A stretch of DNA of 64,000 nt from the NCBI RefSeq assembly GCF_000321225.1, contig NW_004450267.1, positions 7,362,601-7,426,600 of the forward strand. The letters run 5' to 3'. This DNA is from Odobenus rosmarus divergens. Lineage: Eukaryota; Chordata; Mammalia; Carnivora; Odobenidae. Below are positions 1-10,922 of the stretch, one piece after another. The notes beneath the pieces are model-generated. The model had not been told where the DNA came from. It was given only the letters and a program-made list of their open reading frames with translations, and searched no databases. How positions within the stretch are numbered: position 1 is the stretch's first letter; the number at the start of each line of letters is the position of its first letter. Both the position numbers and the translations under genes were made by a program.

Positions 1-630
1 CAATAAAGCTGTTTTTTAAGGAAAAAAATATTCAATTAACCCAAAACAGAAAGAAAAATCACAATCAGAGATTTAATGCCCCTCTCCCAATAATTAAATA
101 GAAAAAGTAGACAGGAAATTAGTAAGGATATAGCAGATCTGAAGACCTGATCTAACTGATCTGACCGACATTTATTAATACTCCACCCAACAATAGCAAA
201 ATGCACATTCTTTTCAAGTGTTTACAGAACATTTACCAAGATAAACCATATTCTGGGCCATAAAACAAATCTCAGCACATTTAAAATATTTTCTCTGATC
301 ATAATGTAATTATTTTTTTTTTTTAAAGATTTTATTTATTTATTTGACAGAGAGAGAGACAGCGAGAGAGGGAACACAGCAGGGGGAGTGGGAGAGGGAG
401 AAGCAGGCTTCCCCGCGGAGCAGGTAGCCCGATGCGGGGCTCAATCCCAGGACCCTGGGATCATGACCTGAGCTGAAGGCAGACACTTAACGACTGAGCC
501 ACCCAGGCGCCCCTGATCATAATGTAATTAAATTATAAATCAGTAACAGAAAGATTGCTGGAAAATCCCCAAAGAGTTGGAAACTAAAGAATAAAGTTTT
601 AAATAACCTATGGGTCGAAGAGCACAATAT
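1..630 (+). mobile_element. L1 ORF2 fragment, interrupted by a SINE
   Basis: Degenerate L1 ORF2 sequence reads on the + strand. It contains recognisable stretches for a family-typical segment (ACATTCTTTTCAAGTG, CATATTCTGGGCCATAAAAC, then GGAAAATCCCCAAA and AACCTATGGGTC). It begins before the window. A minus-strand SINE splits it at 313-512. No long open frame remains. Confidence 0.75.
313..512 (-). mobile_element. Carnivoran tRNA-derived SINE
   Basis: On the + strand this starts with poly-T plus AAAGATTTTATTTATT, followed by a GA-rich middle, and ends with GAGCCACCCAGGCGCCCC, the complement of the tRNA-like head. The flanking 18-base target-site duplication (295-312 and 513-530, CTGATCATAATGTAATTA) is perfect, so the insertion is young relative to the L1 it interrupts. 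Confidence 0.95.
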
Positions 631-639
631 AAGTTTATC

Positions 640-835
640 AGGTGTCTACAGGTGTGCTAGGCATTGTATTAGGCTCCTTATATACATTACCTCTAAACTT
701 TAGGATCAATTTTAAGACAGGCATTATTAATTTCATTTTTCAAATGAGGAAACTGAGGCTCAGAGAGATAAAGTAACATGTTTGAAGAATGTTCCATAGC
801 TAGAAAATGGCAAGCCGTGTTTCTGTGGCTATCAC
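640..835 (-). mobile_element. MIR element
   Basis: The reverse complement of MIR is visible: TGTGCTAGGCATTGTATTAGGC, then AATGAGGAAACTGAGGCTCAGAGAG. It is diverged, as expected for this old tRNA-derived SINE. Confidence 0.65.
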
Positions 836-839
836 CGCC

Positions 840-1252
840 AGGTACTTTTCATTAAACCATGTATCTCTCTAAGACTGAACGTAAAATCTCTACCTTCTCT
901 GCTTCTCTGTTACTTTGCATTATATTTGTTCTTATGCCTTTGATTTTTAAATTATGATATTGTAATTATTCTTTTGCAACTGCTATTTTTTGTTTTGTTT
1001 TGTAACACACTTCAAAGTGCATATGGTGACTTCCAGAGAGAACTGCATTCTCCTTGAAGGAAAGAGTCCTATCTTACTCATCTTTTCTATCTCAACTATT
1101 CATCAATGTACCTAGTAGGCACAGTGCTCTCCTTTCAATAGGCACTGAACCCCAAAGCCATGCAGCCTAGGATTTGTCAGCAGTAAGTGGATATTTACCT
1201 TACCTCCTAATGTAGGTCCCCGGTTGAAGAATGAGTCGTGACCTAAAAGTTC
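840..1252 (+). mobile_element. AT-rich intron with probable L2 3' end near its right side
   Basis: Most of this stretch shows nothing recognisable. Positions 1040-1150 have the layout of an L2 3' end: a clause like 'ctccttgaaggaaagagtcctat', then GGCACAGTGCTC and CAATAGGCACTGAA. The match is loose. Confidence 0.35.
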
Positions 1253-1263
1253 CTTTGTAAGCC

Positions 1264-1468
1264 CCCCCTTTTTTTTTAAGATTTTTTATTTATTCATTTG
1301 AGAGAGAGGAGAGAGAGAGCACAAGCAGGGAGGAGGGTCAGAGGGAGAGGGAGAAGCAGACTCCCTGCTGAGCAGGGAGCCCGATGTGGGGCTCCATCCC
1401 AGAACCCTGGGATCATGACCTGAGCCGAAGGCAGATGCTTAACGGACTGAGCCAACCAGGTGCCCCCC
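1264..1468 (-). mobile_element. Carnivoran tRNA-derived SINE
   Basis: This is a minus-strand copy with poly-T at 1268-1277, a GA-rich middle and a head complement (GACTGAGCCAACCAGGTGCCCC). The target duplication CTTTGTAAGCC lies at 1253-1263 and 1469-1479. Confidence 0.92.
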
Positions 1469-1479
1469 CTTTGTAAGCC

Positions 1480-3970
1480 TCTTATTTAACACTGAGAGTA
1501 TATTTTCCATGTAAACGGGAGTTAGATTCCTAGGAAAAAATAAAGAAATTCAGTTGAGCACATAATATGTTTAAAATTTGGTACTAACATAGTACATCCT
1601 GTACAATCAACCAACATTTATAACTAGGGTGATGTAGGAAAATGCTTTTCAGTTTTCATCCCCAAACACTAGGCACACATTTCTTCTCCACTTGCTGGCT
1701 CTCACAGGGGAGGAAGGGGATGGACTCTGGCAATGGCAAGGTGGTCTTTGGTAAGGAAGCAGTAGGGAAAAAGGAGGAAACTACTGCCTGGTACAAATGA
1801 TGGGTTAACCCACCACGTTACATTTGCTAGAAGGGCATCTTCCTAAGGTGTTCTGAATAAAGGAACAAATGATAGTTGCCTTCATTAGGGCAATTTGTAT
1901 GTCCAAACAAGGAGTGTCTAATGAGTAGTCCTAATCAGATGCTCCTTAAATTGGAGACTGTACAAATATTCAGTCTATTAATTGGGACTGATACCCAAAA
2001 TAACTACTACAGATGTCAAAAGCTCCCAACACAAATGGCTTGGGTGTTGAGATTATCTCTGGAAACCTTAATGCTGGCTGTATCACATATACATACACAA
2101 TCACCACCCTGTCCCATTCTCATATGCAATGCTACTTGCTAGGAGCATTTTCTTCTACCTGAAATGCTGTAGCATTCAGATAAACAGTGTATTTCCAGAA
2201 CTCCACTTTCTTTAAAGTAAAGTTTTGTGTTTTTTTTTAAGTAAAGTTTTATTTTCCTACTGCCTAATTTTTATGTGTTTAAGAATGTACCTAGGTCTAG
2301 GAATTCTGAGAAAAGAATAGCAGTTGTTTTTCACTAGGGTGTTCTCTCTTTTACTGATTCCTTTTCTTTCCTTCAAATCCACACCAGTCCTCTTCATTGA
2401 CATGCTATCCTTTAAAGGATCTTCAGTGTATTTCCTCTCAGCTGCAGGCTAGAAGCTGAATATCTAGTTACTCACAGACAAGAAAGCAAAACAATAAGGA
2501 AAACTATTAGCATATTATCTATTTAATATAACAACAACAACAACAACAACAACACCACAGAAACAACTTATTGTTGGACCAAAAGGCAGGGTGGATCCTA
2601 GAGATTGCCAACACATGTTATAAGGTATGATTTGACAGAATATATCCAGTCTAGCTTGTAAGAAAGGACTGGTCAGATTCCAAAATATGTGGCCGTGCCT
2701 AAGGGGCTGAGACAGAAAGCAAGAAAGGACTTTGTCCCTGACCCTCCCCACCTATGCTTCCAGGGCCTAGAGAGCTGTAGGAGGTAGACACAGGGCTGTA
2801 GGCTGGGCCTGGGAGAGCCAAGACTGTGCTTAGATGGAACACAAAGAAGATGGTGCAAACAGGAACGGGGACTAGAGGCCAGAGACTGGCCCGGAGCTCT
2901 AGGCTGGGGCAAAGGAGAGGGTCTTAGAGAGCTGAGCAATCAGGAGATCAAAACCAGGAGAATGCCGCGCAGACACAAAGCCCTGAAGACTGAGGAGGGA
3001 AGCATTTCATCCTCTTCTTGCTGACCAGGCCCCAGATGTAAGCAGCTGACATCCAAATTGATGGTAAGCAACCCAGCACTCCCAGAAATTGGTAACAGGT
3101 TTCCACCCTGGCCACCTTTCTCCCTCCCTCCTTCCCCGACTCCACTCAAATTGGGAAAATAATGAAGGGGAACATGTAAGCACAACAGAAGAAGGCGCAC
3201 AAACATATCTGAAAAGTGAATAAGGTAGACCTAAGTGTTCGGACATGGATACGTGGATTGCCCGGTTGCTGTGGCCCTGTAGAAGTTCATTTTCACGTGG
3301 ACATCTGCAAGCCACGGAAACAAGCAGGTAGAGAGAGAGCATCCCCACAGAACCAAGATGAATCGGGCCACCTGCTGCAGGGTTTGGCAACTCAAGACAT
3401 ACTGGGGAGGAAATGTACCCAAAGTAATGTTCTCTTTCAAAAGATATAACTTTGCAGTGTTGCTGTTTTTCCTGTTTTCCATGTTCTATGTCTGGCTGCC
3501 AGTGGGAGGCAGTGGGCGTGAGAGGGGGAAGTCAGGGCTCCAGGGAGACAAGACAAGTTGGCTTGAAAATACTGCTGAAAACCTGCAGGCTTGGCGATTT
3601 ACTTTTCTTTTCTCTCCCAGTCCTAAAGGGGACAGACAGGGAATGGCTGGGCCTGACCCAGGGAAATGGAAGTCAGATAATGGGTTAACAAAGCAGAGGC
3701 TCTGGCCCACCCACACTTCTGCTTTGGCCCAGTTAGCATAGTGTCCCTTCAAGTCCTCCCTCCTTCTTGGTCAGATGCAGCCCCGTGGATCGCGGGCTGC
3801 CCATGTCTGCACAAATTGGCAAGAAGCCCACAGCCTTTGACCTAAGAGCAGAGTTCACTGACCCTCTTGACTGGTGGTGTTCCACCTTTACAGACCCTGG
3901 ACTTCTTCTACTGCCCTATTTTTGCCTTGGCTAATCTCCCTGGGTTCGAACCACAGATTACATGGAAAGT
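1480..3970. other. Intron sequence without recognised repeats or exons
   Basis: No exon with splice sites and no repeat family is recognisable, apart from a CAA microsatellite (2530-2554). Several open frames of 60-130 codons overlap on both strands around 2670-3750. They lack any family resemblance and conflict with one another, so I treat them as chance. Confidence 0.5.
2530..2554. repeat. CAA microsatellite
   Basis: About eight uninterrupted ACA/CAA units, a simple sequence repeat. Confidence 0.95.
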
Positions 3971-4028
3971 GTTTCTCAACAGTAGCACTATTAATATTTT
4001 GGGCCAGATAATTCTTTGTTTGGGAGGC

Positions 4029-5053
4029 TGTTACAGGTTGAATTCTGTTCCTCCAAAAAGATTATGTTGAAGCCTTAATCTCCAGCACCTGAGAAAGTGA
4101 CCATTTTTGTGAAAATAGTGTCATTGCAGACATACTTTGTTAAGATGAGGTCATATCGGAACTGGGTGGGCTTTAATCCAATATAACTAGTACCCTTATA
4201 AAAAGATGGCCATGGAGCCTCAGAAACACTTTGTATGAAGATGGCACCCAAAATGAAGAAGAAAGCGCTGCCCTTCCCAAAGCAGGGGCTAGAGCAAAGG
4301 CTCTGAAGGCCAAGAAAGCGGAGCTGAAAGGTGTTCACAGTCACATACAAAAAAGAGATTTGCATGTCACCTACTTCTGATGGCCCAAGACACTGCATCT
4401 CTGAAGGCAGCCCAAATATCCTTAAAAGAGCACCCCCAGGAGAAACATTCTTGACCACTTAAGTTCCCCCGACTACTGAATCAGCCATGAAGAAAATAGA
4501 AGACAACAACACACTTGTGTTCACTGTGGGTATCAAGGCCAACAAACACCAGATCAAACAGGCTATGAGGAAGCTCTGTGACACTGAGGTGGCCACGGTC
4601 AACACCCTGATCAGGCCTGATGGAGACAAGAAGGCATATGTTCGACTGGCTCCTGACTATGATGCTTTGGATGTTGCCGACAAAATCAGGATCATCTAAA
4701 TGGAGTCCAGCTGGCTAATTCTAAATATAAATTTTTTGACCATAAAAAAAAAAAAATAAAAAGATGGCCGTGTGAAGATACAAGACACAGAGAGAGCACC
4801 ATGTGACATGAAGGCCAAGAATGGAATGATACAGCTACAAGCCAAGGAACACCAAAAGATTGCCAGCAAACTATCAAACTCTAGGAGGGAGGCCTGGAGC
4901 AGATTCTCCCTCCCAGCGCTCAGAAGGGATCAATCCTGCTGACACCTTGATCTCAGACCTCCAGCTTCCAGAACTGAGATAATTCATTTCTGTTGTTTTA
5001 AGCACCCCCTAGCTTGTGCTACTTTGTTACAATAGCCCTAGGAAACGAATACA
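4029..5053 (+). mobile_element. MLT1-type MaLR solo LTR, interrupted by a pseudogene
   Basis: The sequence begins TGTTACAGGTTGAATTCTG and ends CGAATACA, with the MLT1 layout: AGATGAGGTCATATCGG, then CTTGATCTCAGACCTCCAGC and CAGAACTGAGATAATTCATT. The 5-base flanks GAGGC (4024-4028) and GGGGC (5054-5058) look like the target duplication. This is an old ERVL-derived non-coding LTR with no retroviral gene attached. The RPL23A copy sits inside it at about 4215-4757. Confidence 0.75.
4215..4757 (+). pseudogene. RPL23A: Processed RPL23A pseudogene
   Basis: This is an intronless retrocopy of the 60S ribosomal protein L23a mRNA. It has an initiator ATG at 4241, a coding-like body, a stop at 4697-4699, about 45 bases of 3' UTR and a poly-A tract (4744-4756). 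It is flanked by a 15-base target duplication with one mismatch (4200-4214 and 4758-4772). The 5' part is broken: an early length change leads to TGA at codon 22 (4304-4306), and bases are missing around 4455-4470, the region that codes for the DHYAIIKF segment in the real gene. The last 70 codons (4487-4699, [12 protein letters not shown] to [10 protein letters not shown]) remain open, with about a dozen substitutions against the conserved protein as I recall it. No promoter is visible. It is unlikely to make ribosomal protein. Confidence 0.93.
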
Positions 5054-5339
5054 GGGGCTGTTCTCTGTACTGTCCAATGTTTAGCAGCATCCCCGGCCTA
5101 TACCCACAGGATACCAATAGTAGTCTCTTCCCCAGATGTAATAACCAAAAGTGTCCCCGGACATTGCAAATGTCCCCTGGGAGACAAAATTGTCTTCTAG
5201 TTGAGAACCAGTTTTAGATCATGAGACCGTAGAGGAAGCCCTATCGAGGGAGACCATACAACTTCCTCAGCTTACAGTGCTTTTCTGATAATCTTTAGGT
5301 GGCAGAAGCCTTGAGCAATCATCTAGTACTGTGGTTCTT

Positions 5340-5452
5340 TTTTTTTTTTTTTTATGTTATGTTAGTCACCATACATTACATCATTAGTTTTTGATGTAGT
5401 GTTCCATGATTCATTGTTTGCGCACAACACCCAGTGCTCCATGTAGAACGTG
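5340..5452 (-). mobile_element. Strongly 5'-truncated L1 (about 113 bases)
   Basis: Poly-T followed by ATGTTATGTTAGTCACCATAC is the complement of the arctoid-type L1 3' end. The 16-base target duplication TAGTACTGTGGTTCTT at 5324-5339 and 5453-5468 is perfect. Confidence 0.92.
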
Positions 5453-5565
5453 TAGTACTGTGGTTCTTACAGGATAGGATGAGGGGGTAGATAAAGGGCT
5501 TGGGAGAAAAAAGCAGTATCCAGGCCCTACCTCAAATTACTCCAATCAGAATGGCCAGCAGAGGT

Positions 5566-5584
5566 GGGGGGGTGGGGGCGGGGG
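5566..5584 (+). other. G-quadruplex-capable G tract
   Basis: G runs of 7, 5 and 5 are separated by single bases. With the longest run split, four G-triplets are available. It sits in intron on the non-template-for-gene side (the gene reads minus). Confidence 0.5.
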
Positions 5585-6017
5585 TATATGGCAGCATATT
5601 TTTTAAAAGCTATCACTGCAGTCACTATCTAAAGTTAAAACCACTCATCTAAGGGCAGGGCTCAAAGCCTGGGCTGAAATTCTGAGGTGAGAGAAATCTA
5701 GTTTTTTGCCTTAAAATAAAATGGCTATCGTCTTTGAATGAATAGTGATGCTTCTGAAGACCAGAAACATTTAGGAGAACTAAAGACTATAATGGATTTA
5801 ATACTTTGCTTAGAAGTTTAAATAATAATAACTGTGGTTTATAAAAGCAAAAACTGGAAATAACCAAAATATTCAACAATAGGGGACTGGTTCACTACAT
5901 TGTGGTATTGCCACATGATGCAGTCATTATAACAATGTTTTGAAGACTATTTAGTCCTCTGAGGAAGTGTTCCTGATGTAAGATTAAATGAAGAAGGTAG
6001 GTAAACCAAAGTATGGT

Positions 6018-6050
6018 TTTATCTATCTATCTACCTACCCACCTATCAAT
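6018..6050. repeat. TCTA/CTAC-type simple repeat
   Basis: Imperfect tetranucleotide repeat (TATCTATCTATCTACCTACC). Confidence 0.8.
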
Positions 6051-6074
6051 AAAACTACTACTGATCATGACAGC

Positions 6075-6250
6075 TGCCAGTTTTCGATCCACTTACAAAC
6101 ATTATTACATGTGGTAGATTATGTCATTATCTCAAATTACAGATAAGAAAAGTGAGGTTTGGAAAGACTGAAAAACTCGAGTAGGCTCACAGAGCTGGTG
6201 AATGGCGGATGCTGGTCTGGAATTCACATTTGTTTCACACCAAGCAAAAT
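6075..6250 (-). mobile_element. MIR element
   Basis: Complement of MIR: ATTACAGATAAGAAAAGTGAGG, then GAGCTGGTGAATGGCGGATGC. Confidence 0.5.
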
Positions 6251-6669
6251 ACTCTTTGCATTCTGCTGGGCTAAATAGAAATTTGCCGATAAATATTAAG
6301 AGTTTATATAGAATTATCTCTGAGTGATACTAGGAATGATTTTTCTTTTCCACTATTTTCTTGTTTTCCACATGTTCTATGGTGAACATGTATTAATTTT
6401 ATAAGCAGAAAACATGGAAAAGTCATTTAAAGTGTAAAAATCATAGACACATTCTTCAGAAATTATTCCAAAAAATAAACAGAAATTTTTATATCTACAT
6501 ATGTTTGCTTATTTTTGTATGTGTAAGAAGAAAAGATGTGCAAGATAACTGTGATTACCTTGGGAGGGAAAGAAGTAGGAGTAGAGGGATAATTAGCATT
6601 TCTATTTATATATCTTTGCAACATTTCACTTGTTATTACAACAAACAGGAATCTCTTTCAAAATACGAA

Positions 6670-8015
6670 AAATACCAAACAAAAGAAATTTTAAGGGAAA
6701 AGGTAAGAATCCAATATATTTTTGTCAACCAAGTACATTTAGAAATACAAATAGATTTCATTACAAATGTATTTAGCTTAGGCCTGGGTGCATTTCCTAG
6801 CTCTGGGATCCTGAAGGCACTAATGTTTGACCAACCACAGTGAAATATATAATTACAAAAAAATGTAAGATCTCTCTGCAGCCCTTGTCAGAGTTGTCAT
6901 CTTTGTCAGTTTAGACTTTATGACATTGCCCATCAAAACTTAAAAGAAACATGATTTTGGTATGACATATATATGCAAAATAAGATCCACTTCAAAATAC
7001 TACTCTATGAAGTCCTTAGAAATCATTCTCCCTGGGCACAGTGCCAGCATCAACTACCCATGACCCTGAATTGTTTTCCTCTGCAGTCAGAGGTAAGAGA
7101 CATGTCAAATTTGAAGACTTGAAAGTGAGACAAGCTCTTGAACAATACCCCCAAGAGCTTCTGTCTGGAATGGGACTGTATGGTTCGGTTGCAAGCCTTC
7201 CTTATCACTATCCTATAACTATCAAAGCCCTAACGCCCATGGCGTGGGGCTGACAGCAGCGCAATGACAGGTAGGAGCCGGGTCTTTGGAGGCCTCCATG
7301 TATGATACTGACAAGCTGGTGTCGATTGAAATGCTTGGGGCTCTTTAACTGAAAACCATCAAAATAAAGATAGCATGATGCAAACGTGAAAGGAATTAAC
7401 AGGAGAGATCTGGTTCTAGAATCATCCTCCCTCTTCCAGTCTGACTCGTCCATTCTAGGATTGGGATTTCAGTGGGTTAGAAAGGCTAGGTCGCTTGCAT
7501 CTCACCTTCCCCAGGTGTGCTGTTAGAACCACCACCACCACCACCACCACCACTACCATCATCATCATCATCCAGGAGAAATACAGCTGTTAGCCACAGG
7601 GCTGCTCCCGGGCCCACAAGGAGTGACACACATTGCATGAGGGGCCGTTTTCCCTGGTCAGGCTCCCCTGAATGCAGGCCAGCCCTAGAAGGGCACTGCA
7701 GTGCTGGGAGAGACTCTCAGTGAGGGAAAGGAAAACCTTAGCTTCTGTGGGGCTCCTGGGCATGTCTCTACTCATGACTGGAATCACTGAACATTGCCAT
7801 GTGCCCTGAGGCATCCAAAAAAAAGGGGGGAGTTATATTCAGAATGCTCTGCATACAAGGCATGGGGAGTTTAAACTGTATTTCAGAAAATTTACCGTCA
7901 ATAAATGTGAAATTTGAAGTTGCAGCAAGAAGTGATTAGGGTTGAGCCTTGGATCTCTAGGAAATTAAATTATGTAGAAGAGTTCATTCTCCAAGGACAC
8001 AAAAGAAATGAGGTG
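6670..8015. other. Intron sequence, no gene recognised
   Basis: I see no exon or clear repeat family except the CCA/TCA microsatellite at 7528-7571. A 70-codon open frame at 7041-7253 (+) has no recognised family and no splice or promoter support. Confidence 0.5.
7528..7571. repeat. CCA and CAT trinucleotide microsatellite
   Basis: About nine ACC units followed by several ATC units. Confidence 0.95.
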
Positions 8016-8019
8016 TGAC

Positions 8020-8330
8020 AGTAGTACAAAGTGGTGATCTAATGCTGAGGGCACACTAGGTAGCAGAGTAATTGGGTAAGATGGAGAAACCGGGAGAAGT
8101 TTTCAGAAGGAAGTGCATTTTTGAGACATCTTTAGTCTAAAATGTGAAGGCAAAGGAGGGGGGATCTGCCAGGCACAGGAACAGCTTGGGCAAAGGTCCA
8201 GATTGGGAAGTCAGGATGACGTGAGGGGCTTTGACAAGGAGCTCAGAGAGGTACAGTCCTGAGGTTTTCTCCTTTGAGCCAGGGTTGGAGATGAAAAGCT
8301 TCCTGGGGGTACACAGCAGGAGTGGCTAAG
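8020..8330 (-). mobile_element. L2 LINE fragment
   Basis: The complement of the L2 3' half is suggested by AGGCAAAGG, CAGGCACAGGAACAGC and GGGCAAAGGTCC. Low similarity. Confidence 0.4.
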
Positions 8331-8334
8331 GGCT

Positions 8335-9584
8335 CTCTAGGAAGAAGGGTCACCTGTCCTTAGAGAAGCACGGTTCAGGAGTCAGAGAGCTCAGCTCCCT
8401 GGTCTCTCGGTGGGACAAAACCCAGATCGTCGCCTCACAGTGTGGGAAGGTGGCAGGGAGGGGAGAAGGGAGGCGGGGAGGCCAGAGGAAGGAGACCTAC
8501 ACAAGGAATGGGGCCACTTGCATCCCCTTCTCAACAGGGCTGGATTCAGAGATTTGCTTGAGGTCAGAAGAGATACCATCTAACCACCAAGGGCTATCCA
8601 TCACAATCTGTGGACGCTCTAAGACCTCAGGATCCCCACTCTCCAAGAGAAAATAACATGTTCTTCCCATTTCCTAGTCTTAGGAGTTTGAGTGAAGAGA
8701 CTCACCCACTGGAGCATTTCCTCAGTTGAATGAGAGAGGCTGCGGGAGATCAAGGTCTCCCCAGACAGGGCGGTCAAGGGAAAGGGGCAGAATCTGAATA
8801 GCTGCTGATGGCACCGTGAGACAGGGAAGGGTCACGAGGGTCAGGCTCACATTCCATCATTCACCCCATTATCTGGAGCTCTTGAGTGTTCCAGAGCTAT
8901 CTTCCATGACCATAAACTGTTCCTGTAATCTTCAGTTAGGAAAGCCTCAGCAAGAAATTCCATGCAAACACACCCTGAGTGTTATAAAAGGGCAAGTTAA
9001 GCAATGGGCTTATGTGAATGATGACACAATGTATAGCAGCAAGCTGGCTCGCAGATGGGGTCTAGTGGGAATGAATCATCTCACTGAATCCCGGAAAGGT
9101 AGATGCGAGAGCCACAGTAGAGCAGCAGGGCTTTCTGGAAGGGCCGGGCAGGTGCTGGGAGCAGGCCATCCCTGTTCTCTCTGGTTAGAAGGGCACATAA
9201 GATAAGTGGCCAGAGTGTGCTACATACAAAGCATCATGCTATTTCCATTTTCATTTCCAAAATCCACTTGTGACCCCAAAGTCTCACTGATCTACACTTA
9301 TATAAACATCAGAATAAGGCTCATTAAATCAACAGCTTTAGCTTTAGAATGTGGAAAGTTTCCCTGGCTAATCCTGCTCCGCATGGGAACCTGGCCCTCA
9401 AACCGTGTACAAAACCTGGGGCATGAAGAGTTCAGTTAAACTCTGAGATTGGTCAGCACATTATCTTGGGAGACACCCAGTATGGGGCAATATCATCAAT
9501 CTTTTCTATATCTTTAGTTCCTCTTTTCTGAGTGAGTTCCAGACATGATCTCATCCACTGCCACTATATCCCCCGAAAAATAAT
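8335..9584. other. Intron sequence, no gene recognised
   Basis: No exon, repeat family or regulatory site can be supported here. The open frames (8816-9205 and others) have no family resemblance. Confidence 0.5.
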
Positions 9585-9795
9585 GATGATAATTTACATC
9601 TGTTCTGTGCTCTAGACTTAAAGTGCTTTTAAGTATATGTTTTCTCATTTAATGTCTACTTCGACTATGGTGGGATAAATATTGTTCCCATTTTATGGAT
9701 GTAGAAATGAGGTTTGGTGAGTTAAGTGATCTGCACATGCAGCTGGAGTAGCTCTGGGTTTTCTAACTCAGGCGTTCCCATCCCTGAATTCTTCT
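9585..9795 (-). mobile_element. MIR element
   Basis: Complement of MIR: CTGTGCTCTAGACTTAAAGTGC, TTTTCTCATTTAATGTC and GATGTAGAAATGAGGTTTGG. Confidence 0.6.
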
Positions 9796-9848
9796 CACTG
9801 GATCTTTTGCCTCCCACAAGGAAGATGGGAGGAAGAATCTGTAACTCC

Positions 9849-10044
9849 AGGGCATCTGGGTGGCTCAGTCGTTAAGCGTCTGCCTTCGGCTCAGGTCATG
9901 ATCCCGGGGTCGTAGGATTGAGCCCCGCATCAGGGTCCCTGCTCAGCAGGAAGCCTGCTTCTCCCTCTCCCTCTCCCCGTGCTTGTGTTCCCTCTCTAGC
10001 TGTCTCTCTCTGTGTCAAATAAATAAATAAAATCTTTTAAAAAA
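9849..10044 (+). mobile_element. Carnivoran tRNA-derived SINE
   Basis: The head GGCATCTGGGTGGCTCAGTC, the CT-rich middle and an AATAAATAAATAAAATCTTTT-like tail are intact. The target duplication AAGAATCTGTAACTCC (9833-9848 and 10045-10060) is perfect. Confidence 0.95.
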
Positions 10045-10339
10045 AAGAATCTGTAACTCCCATTTTATTGATGAGGAGATGATGGTACTCACTATTAAGT
10101 GGCCTTCATGTAATGCATTGGGTAAGGACAGAGAATCTAGGAAATTACCCTGTGTCAAGGTCATCCCGTGCCAAATGATCTGGCCACCTGAAGCCATGAC
10201 AGGATGTAATTTCTTGGAATAAATCTCAAACCTTTCTAACTTTATAAACATGTAAAACTGTCATCAGAATGATAGCTATGGTGGATAGGTCAGACCCAAG
10301 GTTTGCATCTAAATAAAGCTCTCTTCTTTAGCTGCATTT

Positions 10340-10830
10340 TTTAGTTTTTTATTTTTATTTTTTTCCACCTTTTTTTTTAAATTTTATTTTACTATGTTAT
10401 GTTAGTCACCATACAATACATCATTAGTTTTTGATGTAGTGTTCCACGATTCATTGTTTTCATATAACACCCAGTGCTCCACGCAGTACGTGCCCTCCTT
10501 AATACCCATCACCGGGCTAACCCATCCCCCCTCCTCCCTCCCCTCTAGAACCCTCAGTTTGTTTCTCAGAGTCCATAGTCTCTCATGGTTCATTTCCCCC
10601 TCCGATTTCCCCCCTTCATTTTTCCCTTCCTTCTCCTAATGTCCTCCATGCTATTCCTTATGTTCCACAAATAAGTGAAACCATATGTTAATTGACTTTC
10701 TCTGCTTGACTTATTTCACTTAGCATAATCTCCTCCAGTCCCAACCATGTTGATGTAAAAGTTGGGTATTCATCCTTTCTGATGGCTGAGTAATATTCCA
10801 TCGTATATATGGACCACATCTTCTTTTTTT
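10340..10830 (-). mobile_element. L1 3' end (arctoid type), about 490 bases
   Basis: Poly-T/AT-rich start, then ATGTTATGTTAGTCACCATA, GCCCTCCTTAATACCCATCACC, CTCTCATGGTTCATTTCCCC and CTGAGTAATATTCCATCGTATA. This is the complement of an L1 3' UTR and the end of ORF2. Confidence 0.9.
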
Positions 10831-10922
10831 TTTTAATTTTATTTTATTATGTTATGTTAGTCACCATACAATACATCATTAGTTTTTGATGTGGTGATCC
10901 ATGGTTCATTGTTTTCGTATAG
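10831..10922 (-). mobile_element. Second short L1 3' end in tandem
   Basis: A second copy of the same 3' end (poly-T, TTATGTTATGTTAGTCACCA, GATTTTTGATGTGG-like sequence, CATTGTTTTCGTATAG) directly abuts the first. It is truncated after about 90 bases. Confidence 0.88.

Larger units (their letters stand above)
3971..5212 (-). mobile_element. MER20-like hAT DNA transposon, split by a MaLR LTR
   Basis: Left part 3971-4028 (TTTCTCAACAGTAGCACTAT, TTTTGGGCCAGATAATTCTT) and right part 5054-5212 (GTTTAGCAGCATCCCCGGCC, ATTGCAAATGTCCCCTGG, TTGAGAACCA) together match the non-autonomous MER20 element as I remember it. The 1,025 bases between are a later LTR insertion. Confidence 0.75.
5320..5625 (+). 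mobile_element. MER5-like DNA transposon fragment with an L1 insertion
   Basis: The segments TAGTACTGTGGTTCTTA and CAGGCCCTACCTCAAATTACTCCAATCAGAAT are laid out like MER5A (hAT-Charlie). The assignment is tentative because the right end is blurred by G-rich sequence. Confidence 0.4.
5834..6670 (+). mobile_element. Old L1 (L1M-type) 3' region with a MIR within
   Basis: Phrases typical of L1M 3' sequence are AAAACTGGAAATAACC, AATAGGGGACTGGTTCA, and later GTGAACATGTATTAATTTTAT. A minus-strand MIR-like stretch interrupts it at about 6075-6250. The 6490-6660 segment may be a second fragment. Subfamily not assigned. Confidence 0.55.

Noticed and set aside
3358..3741. 127-codon + strand frame, and a 127-codon - strand frame at 3007-3390
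   Set aside because: Overlapping frames on opposite strands with no recognised domain and no exon signals.
4487..4699. 70-codon RPL23A-like frame as a possible functional short protein
   Set aside because: It is the 3' half of a processed pseudogene with a poly-A tract and target duplication. The upstream half is frameshifted and no promoter is evident.
7041..7253. 70-codon frame that looked protein-like (VKFEDLKVRQALEQYPQ)
   Set aside because: No family recognised, no acceptor/donor pair that would make it an exon in the gene's orientation, and it lies on the opposite strand.
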